NCBI RefSeq assembly: GCF_004339675.1
Contig: NZ_SLVM01000002.1
Span: 1-64,000 of the forward strand
DNA length: 64,000 nt
Origin: Rhodovulum steppense
Lineage (GTDB): Bacteria > Pseudomonadota > Alphaproteobacteria > Rhodobacterales > Rhodobacteraceae
Direction of reading: 5' to 3'
Shown piece by piece: positions 60,128-64,000 of this stretch. Positions within the stretch are counted from its first letter, which is position 1, and every line of letters begins with the position of its first letter. The position numbers and the translations under genes were made by a program. The notes beneath the pieces are model-generated. The model saw only the letters and a list, made by a program, of their open reading frames with translations, ran no database searches and was not told where the DNA came from.

Positions 60128-61608
60128 TGCTGGTTCAGGATCACGACAGGGCCGGAGGGTACTGGGGGGCGGTTTATGCCTTCTGTGCCGTCAAGGGCCT
60201 GCAGGTGGTCATCGACGGCCCCGTGGGCTGCGAGAACCTGCCGGTCACCTCTGTGCTGCACTACACCGACGCGCTGCCCCCGCACGAGTTGCCCATCGTC
60301 GTCACCGGCCTGGGCGAGGAAGAACTGGGCCGCGATGGCACAGAGGGCGCGATGAAGCGCGCCTGGAAGACGCTGGACCCGGCGCTGCCCGCGGTCGTCG
60401 TCACCGGCTCGATCGCCGAGATGATCGGCGGCGGCGTGACGCCCATGGGCACCAACATCCAGCGATTCCTGCCGCGCACCATCGACGAGGATCAATGGGA
60501 AGCCGCCGACCGGGCGATGAGCTGGATCTTCACCGAATTCGGCATGACCAAGGGCCGGATGCCCCCCGAGAAGAAGCGCGAAGAAGGCGCGAAGCCGCGG
60601 GTCAACATCCTTGGGCCGATGTATGGCGTGTTCAACATGCCCTCCGACCTGGCCGAGATCCGGCGCCTGGTCGAAGGCATCGGCGCCGAGGTCAACATGG
60701 TGATGCCGCTGGGCGCCCATCTGGCCGAGATGCGCAACCTGGTGAATGCCGACGTGAACATCGTGATGTATCGCGAGTTCGGGCGCGGCCTGGCCGAGGT
60801 TCTGGGCAAGCCTTATCTTCAGGCGCCCATCGGCGTCGACTCGACGACGAAATTCCTGCGCAAGCTGGGCGAGATGCTGGGCCTGGACCCCGAGCCGTTC
60901 ATCCAGCGCGAGAAGCATTCGACGATCAAGCCGGTCTGGGATCTGTGGCGATCGGTGACGCAGGACTTCTTTGCCACGGCCAGCTTTGCCATCGTCGCGA
61001 ACGAGACCTATGCCCGCGGCGTGCGCCACTTCATGGAAAGCGATCTGGGCTTTCCCTGCGCCTTTGCGGTGGCCCGCCAGCGCGGCGCCAAGACCGACAA
61101 CGAACAGGTCCGTGCGCTGATGGCGCAGAAGCGGCCGCTGGTCGTGATGGGCTCGATCAACGAGAAGATCTATCTGGCCGAGCTGTCGGCCGGGCATGGG
61201 CCGAAGCCGGCCTTCATCCCGGCGGGCTTCCCGGGTGCGGCGATCCGGCGCGCGACGGGGACGCCCTTCATGGGTTATGCCGGTGCGACCTATCTGCTTC
61301 AGGAAGTGTGCAACGCTCTGTTCGACGCACTCTTCCACATTCTGCCGCTGGGCGCCGAGATGGACTCGGCCGCAGCGACACCTACCCGGCTTCGCCGCGA
61401 CTTTCCCTGGGACGAGGACGCTCAGGCGCTTCTCGACAGGATCGTGGCGGAACACCCGGTTCTCACTCGCATCTCCGCAGCGAAATCCCTGCGTGACGCG
61501 GCCGAGAAGGCTGCGCTCGAACAGGGTGCCGAGCGGGTGGTGCGGGAAACGGTCGAGGCGCTTGCGCCTGCCGGTTTCGAACGACTTGAAAAGGGAGACA
61601 GCAGATGA
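60127..61608 (+). CDS. bchZ: Chlorophyllide a reductase subunit Z
   Basis: BchZ is the NifK-like partner of BchY. The 493-residue protein begins at '[19 protein letters not shown]' and has the cluster-ligand Cys in '[19 protein letters not shown]' (C35). Other blocks are '[19 protein letters not shown]', '[20 protein letters not shown]' and the conserved '[19 protein letters not shown]'. The C-terminal 90 residues resemble the light-independent protochlorophyllide reductase B tail. The 3' part of this gene is where puf promoters lie in related species. The stop overlaps the pufQ ATG. Confidence 0.97.
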   Translation: MLVQDHDRAGGYWGAVYAFCAVKGLQVVIDGPVGCENLPVTSVLHYTDALPPHELPIVVTGLGEEELGRDGTEGAMKRAWKTLDPALPAVVVTGSIAEMIGGGVTPMGTNIQRFLPRTIDEDQWEAADRAMSWIFTEFGMTKGRMPPEKKREEGAKPRVNILGPMYGVFNMPSDLAEIRRLVEGIGAEVNMVMPLGAHLAEMRNLVNADVNIVMYREFGRGLAEVLGKPYLQAPIGVDSTTKFLRKLGEMLGLDPEPFIQREKHSTIKPVWDLWRSVTQDFFATASFAIVANETYARGVRHFMESDLGFPCAFAVARQRGAKTDNEQVRALMAQKRPLVVMGSINEKIYLAELSAGHGPKPAFIPAGFPGAAIRRATGTPFMGYAGATYLLQEVCNALFDALFHILPLGAEMDSAAATPTRLRRDFPWDEDAQALLDRIVAEHPVLTRISAAKSLRDAAEKAALEQGAERVVRETVEALAPAGFERLEKGDSR

Positions 61609-61826
61609 CCGACCAGACTTCCGACGTCCATGTCGCACGCGCGCACAGGCCGCCGAAAGCGGAATTCGCCGTCTACTTCACGATCATCTTCCTTGCAGCC
61701 CTGCCGCTGGCCTTCATCGCCACGCTGCTGTCGGTGCTGCGCAACGGTGATCTGAACACAAAGGGCCCGATCGCCCGCGCCTGGAGCCAGGCGCGGATCA
61801 TCACGCCCATGATCTTTTCCGCCTGA
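61605..61826 (+). CDS. pufQ: PufQ, bacteriochlorophyll/photosystem assembly protein
   Basis: A 73-residue protein with one membrane segment, about residues 21-44 ('[19 protein letters not shown]'), and a basic C-terminus '[15 protein letters not shown]'. This is the typical PufQ pattern, including the N-terminal 'RPPKAEF' before the helix. PufQ is needed for normal bacteriochlorophyll formation in R. capsulatus; its exact role is not settled. The ATG overlaps the bchZ stop by 4 bases. A 128-base gap separates it from pufB. Confidence 0.93.
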   Translation: MTDQTSDVHVARAHRPPKAEFAVYFTIIFLAALPLAFIATLLSVLRNGDLNTKGPIARAWSQARIITPMIFSA

Positions 61827-61954
61827 GCGATCAGGCGCAAACCCGAATTCGTCCATCCCCCCCGGGTGGGCGAGTAGCTGGCAGGGCATGACGCTCTGCT
61901 GGAACCCGGCCGCCGGGACGCGCGGCATCAGTCTGACGATCCGGAGGAAAGTTT

Positions 61955-62101
61955 ATGGCTGAATCTGACCTGTCGTTCTCGGGTCTGACCGATGAGCAGG
62001 CGCAGGAAGTGCATGCTGTCTACATGAGCGGGCTTTGGCTGTTCTCGGCTGTTGCCGTTTTCGCTCACCTGGCAGTGTACATCTGGCGTCCGTGGCTCTG
62101 A
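61955..62101 (+). CDS. pufB: Light-harvesting 1 beta polypeptide
   Basis: The 48-residue LH1 beta chain has the polar N-terminus '[20 protein letters not shown]', one membrane helix, the bacteriochlorophyll ligand H38 in '[13 protein letters not shown]', and a second conserved His (H20) at the membrane edge. The C-terminal 'WRPWL' is the hallmark of LH1 beta. CCGGAGGAAAG provides a strong ribosome binding site. It pairs with PufA around the reaction centre in the intracytoplasmic membrane. Confidence 0.97.
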   Translation: MAESDLSFSGLTDEQAQEVHAVYMSGLWLFSAVAVFAHLAVYIWRPWL

Positions 62102-62117
62102 GAGAGGGACCTGAAAA

Positions 62118-62282
62118 ATGGCCAAGTTCTATAAAGTCTGGATGATTTTCGACCCCCGTCGCGTGCTTGTCGCGCAGGGCGTCTTCCTCTTCCTGGTTGC
62201 GGTGATGATTCACCTCTTCGTTCTCAGCAACCCCTACTTCAACTGGCTGAACGTCGCCGCCGAGAAGGCCGCTGGCGCGTAA
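62118..62282 (+). CDS. pufA: Light-harvesting 1 alpha polypeptide
   Basis: The 54-residue LH1 alpha chain begins '[20 protein letters not shown]'. It has one membrane helix with the bacteriochlorophyll ligand H32 in '[10 protein letters not shown]', followed by '[17 protein letters not shown]'. This is typical of Rhodobacterales LH1. It lies 16 bases after pufB, and a perfect hairpin follows it. Confidence 0.97.
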   Translation: MAKFYKVWMIFDPRRVLVAQGVFLFLVAVMIHLFVLSNPYFNWLNVAAEKAAGA

Positions 62283-62325
62283 GCCGCCCGGCCTTCCGGT
62301 GGACAGCACTGGAAGTGACATCAGC

Positions 62326-62360
62326 GCCGCGGGCGGGAGCCCCGATCTCCCGCCCGCGGC
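62326..62360 (+). promoter_or_regulatory. puf intercistronic hairpin between pufA and pufL
   Basis: GCCGCGGGCGGGAG and CTCCCGCCCGCGGC form a perfect 14-bp stem with loop CCCCGAT, 44 bases after the pufA stop and 66 before pufL. In Rhodobacter such hairpins protect the pufBA mRNA segment from 3' exonucleases. This makes LH1 more abundant than reaction centres. Confidence 0.9.
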
Positions 62361-62425
62361 GACCTCGAAGAACAAGGACGGCTGAGGCCCCTTACGGACA
62401 CGGCCGCCATTTGCGGAGACAGACG

Positions 62426-63286
62426 ATGGCACTGCTCAGTTTTGAGAGAAAGTATCGCGTCCGTGGAGGGACGCTCATCGGTGGCGATCTGTTCGACTTT
62501 TGGGTGGGGCCTTTCTACGTAGGCTTCTTCGGAGTGACGACCGCCTTTTTCGCCACCCTCGGGACCGCGCTGATCTTCTACAGTGCGTCCCTGCAAGGAA
62601 CCTTCAACCCGTTCACGATCCACGTTGCGCCGCCTGACCTTTCGCATGGCCTGGGCATCGCGCCGCTGGCCGAGGGCGGGCTTTGGCAATTCATCACCGT
62701 ATGCGCCATCGGCGCATTCGTCAGCTGGGCGCTCAGGGAAGTCGAAATCTGCCGCAAACTCGGAATGGGCTACCACGTTCCGATCGCGTTCAGCGTTGCG
62801 ATCCTGGCCTATGTTACCCTCGTTGTGTTCCGCCCGCTGCTTCTGGGCGCTTGGGGCCATGGCTTCCCCTACGGTATCTTCAGCCACCTCGACTGGGTGT
62901 CGAATACCGGCTACGCCTACCTGCACTTCCACTACAACCCGTTCCACATGCTCGGTGTGTCGCTGTTCTTCGCCACCTGTCTGGCGCTGGCTTTGCATGG
63001 CGGTCTGATCCTGTCGGCCTGCAACCCGGAAAAGGGCGAGGAAGCCAAGACCCCCGACCACGAAGACACCTTCTTCCGTGACCTCATCGGTTACTCGGTC
63101 GGGACGCTGGGGATTCACCGGCTTGGCTGGCTGCTGGCCATGAACGCGGTCTTCTTCTCGGCCGTCTGCATCATCATCTCCGGTCCGCTCTGGACCGAGG
63201 GCTGGCCCGAGTGGTGGACCTGGTGGAGCAACATGCCGATCTGGCCCGATATCGAGGCCGCCGGCGCAGGCCAAGGAGTTATGTAA
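62426..63286 (+). CDS. pufL: Photosynthetic reaction centre L subunit
   Basis: The 286-residue L subunit has five membrane helices. With the initiator Met removed, the ligands fall exactly on the R. sphaeroides numbering: H153 (accessory bacteriochlorophyll) in 'GIFSHLDW', H173 (special pair) in 'NPFHMLG', and H190 and H230 (iron) in 'LALHGG' and 'LGIHRLG'. L-H168 ('HFHYNP') and the proton-path residues E212, D213 and S223 also match. The C-terminus '[14 protein letters not shown]' differs from that of R. sphaeroides and is slightly longer. It is 2 bases from pufM. Confidence 0.98.
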   Translation: MALLSFERKYRVRGGTLIGGDLFDFWVGPFYVGFFGVTTAFFATLGTALIFYSASLQGTFNPFTIHVAPPDLSHGLGIAPLAEGGLWQFITVCAIGAFVSWALREVEICRKLGMGYHVPIAFSVAILAYVTLVVFRPLLLGAWGHGFPYGIFSHLDWVSNTGYAYLHFHYNPFHMLGVSLFFATCLALALHGGLILSACNPEKGEEAKTPDHEDTFFRDLIGYSVGTLGIHRLGWLLAMNAVFFSAVCIIISGPLWTEGWPEWWTWWSNMPIWPDIEAAGAGQGVM

Positions 63287-63288
63287 CC

Positions 63289-64000
63289 ATGGCTGAGTAT
63301 CAGAACATCTTTACCCAGGTCCAGGTTGCCGGCTCCGGTGACTGGGGCATGGACAACGAGAACAACATGATGGAGGAGCGGGTCGGCGGCGTCGGCAACT
63401 TCCCGATCCTCGGCTGGTTCGGCAACGCACAGCTCGGCCCGATCTATCTGGGCTATGCGGGTGTGATCTCGATCTTCGCAGGCTTCACCGCCTTCTTCAT
63501 CATCGGGTTCAACATGCTGGCGCAGGTCGATTACTCGATCGTCCAGTTCCTGCGCCAGGGCTTCTGGCTGGCGCTGGAACCGCCCAGTCCGGAATATGGC
63601 CTGCGCATTCCGCCGCTCAGCGATGGCGGCTGGTACATGATCGCCAGCTTCTTCCTGCTGATCTCGGTCTGGGCCTGGTGGTGGCGCACCTATGCGCTGG
63701 CTGCCGAGCACAAGATGGGCAAGCATATTGCTTGGGCTTTCCTGGCCGCGATCTGGCTGTTCATGGTGCTGGGCTTCTTCCGCCCGATCCTGATGGGCAG
63801 CTGGTCGGAAATGGTGCCCTATGGCATCTTCCCGCACCTTGACTGGACCACGGCCTTCTCGATCCGCTACGGCAACCTCTACTACAACCCCTTCCACGCG
63901 CTTTCGATCGCGTTCCTCTATGGCTCTGCCCTGCTCTTCGCGATGCATGGCGGAACCATTCTCGCCGTGACCCGCTTCGGCGGCGATCGCGAGTTGGAGC
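63289..64000 (+). CDS. pufM: Photosynthetic reaction centre M subunit (3' end outside window)
   Basis: The first 237 residues are present. In mature numbering the special-pair ligand H202 ('NPFHALS'), the accessory ligand H182 ('GIFPHLDW'), the iron ligand H219 ('FAMHGG'), Y210 ('AFLYGSA') and E234 ('GGDRELE') are all in their standard places. The N-terminus '[13 protein letters not shown]' is typical. The region around '[15 protein letters not shown]' and '[13 protein letters not shown]' resembles the Rhodovulum/Roseobacter type more than R. sphaeroides. The iron ligand H266 and the stop lie beyond the edge. Confidence 0.97.
   Translation, partial: MAEYQNIFTQVQVAGSGDWGMDNENNMMEERVGGVGNFPILGWFGNAQLGPIYLGYAGVISIFAGFTAFFIIGFNMLAQVDYSIVQFLRQGFWLALEPPSPEYGLRIPPLSDGGWYMIASFFLLISVWAWWWRTYALAAEHKMGKHIAWAFLAAIWLFMVLGFFRPILMGSWSEMVPYGIFPHLDWTTAFSIRYGNLYYNPFHALSIAFLYGSALLFAMHGGTILAVTRFGGDRELE

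Overview
The window is high-GC DNA of an alphaproteobacterium of the order Rhodobacterales that carries out anoxygenic photosynthesis. The evidence is the right end: crtD and crtC face away from crtE-crtF-bchC-bchX-bchY-bchZ-pufQ-pufB-pufA-pufL-pufM, the arrangement known from Rhodobacter and Rhodovulum. A draT-draG pair (nitrogenase switch-off) suggests a nitrogen-fixing purple non-sulfur bacterium. Several TRAP transporters, a Rhodobacter-type porin and a Rhodobacterales intergenic repeat fit the same group. The genus cannot be fixed from this window.

Layout. 1-3105: decayed mobile DNA flush against tRNA-Pro(CGG), with an IS3-family tail, a truncated istB, a broken tyrosine integrase, a stop-interrupted AAA ATPase and the 3' part of a HEPN-like gene. 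3823-5524: draT-draG. 5699-8576: a DctPQM TRAP operon. 8577-10871: tex. 10954-17656: a TAXI-type TRAP system whose fused permease is frameshifted, followed by a DctD/DctB-like two-component pair. 17809-19044: lytic transglycosylase. 19180-23915: a second DctPQM operon extended by an amidase and a 54-residue membrane protein. 24425-27005: a second decayed element between tRNA-Leu(CAG) and tRNA-Arg(CCT), with a truncated integrase, a mobC pseudogene, a replication-like winged-helix gene and three unusual repeat or operator arrays.

27119-51798 is mostly chromosomal core: a LacI/GntR regulator ahead of a lipid-linked glycosyltransferase operon, a leuS-lptE-holA operon, a porin, a TPR-sulfotransferase with yggS, ribA, a CenR-like regulator, xthA, a thioredoxin-TPR/LON/Trm112 operon, hspQ, a gamma-glutamyltransferase, a STAS/HATPase anti-sigma pair and a thiolase.

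51838-64000 is one half of a photosynthesis gene cluster. CrtE, CrtF, CrtD and CrtC serve carotenoid synthesis. BchX, BchY, BchZ and BchC make the last ring modifications of bacteriochlorophyllide. PufB and PufA are the LH1 polypeptides, and PufL and PufM are the reaction-centre subunits (pufM runs off the end). Three exact TGT-N12-ACA sites, one between crtD and crtE and two before bchC, match the aerobic repressor PpsR/CrtJ. A perfect 14-bp hairpin lies between pufA and pufL. A 45-codon ORF is translationally coupled between bchX and bchY. The crtA-bchIDO-crtIB-tspO block that adjoins crtC in R. sphaeroides is not here; a thiolase takes its place.
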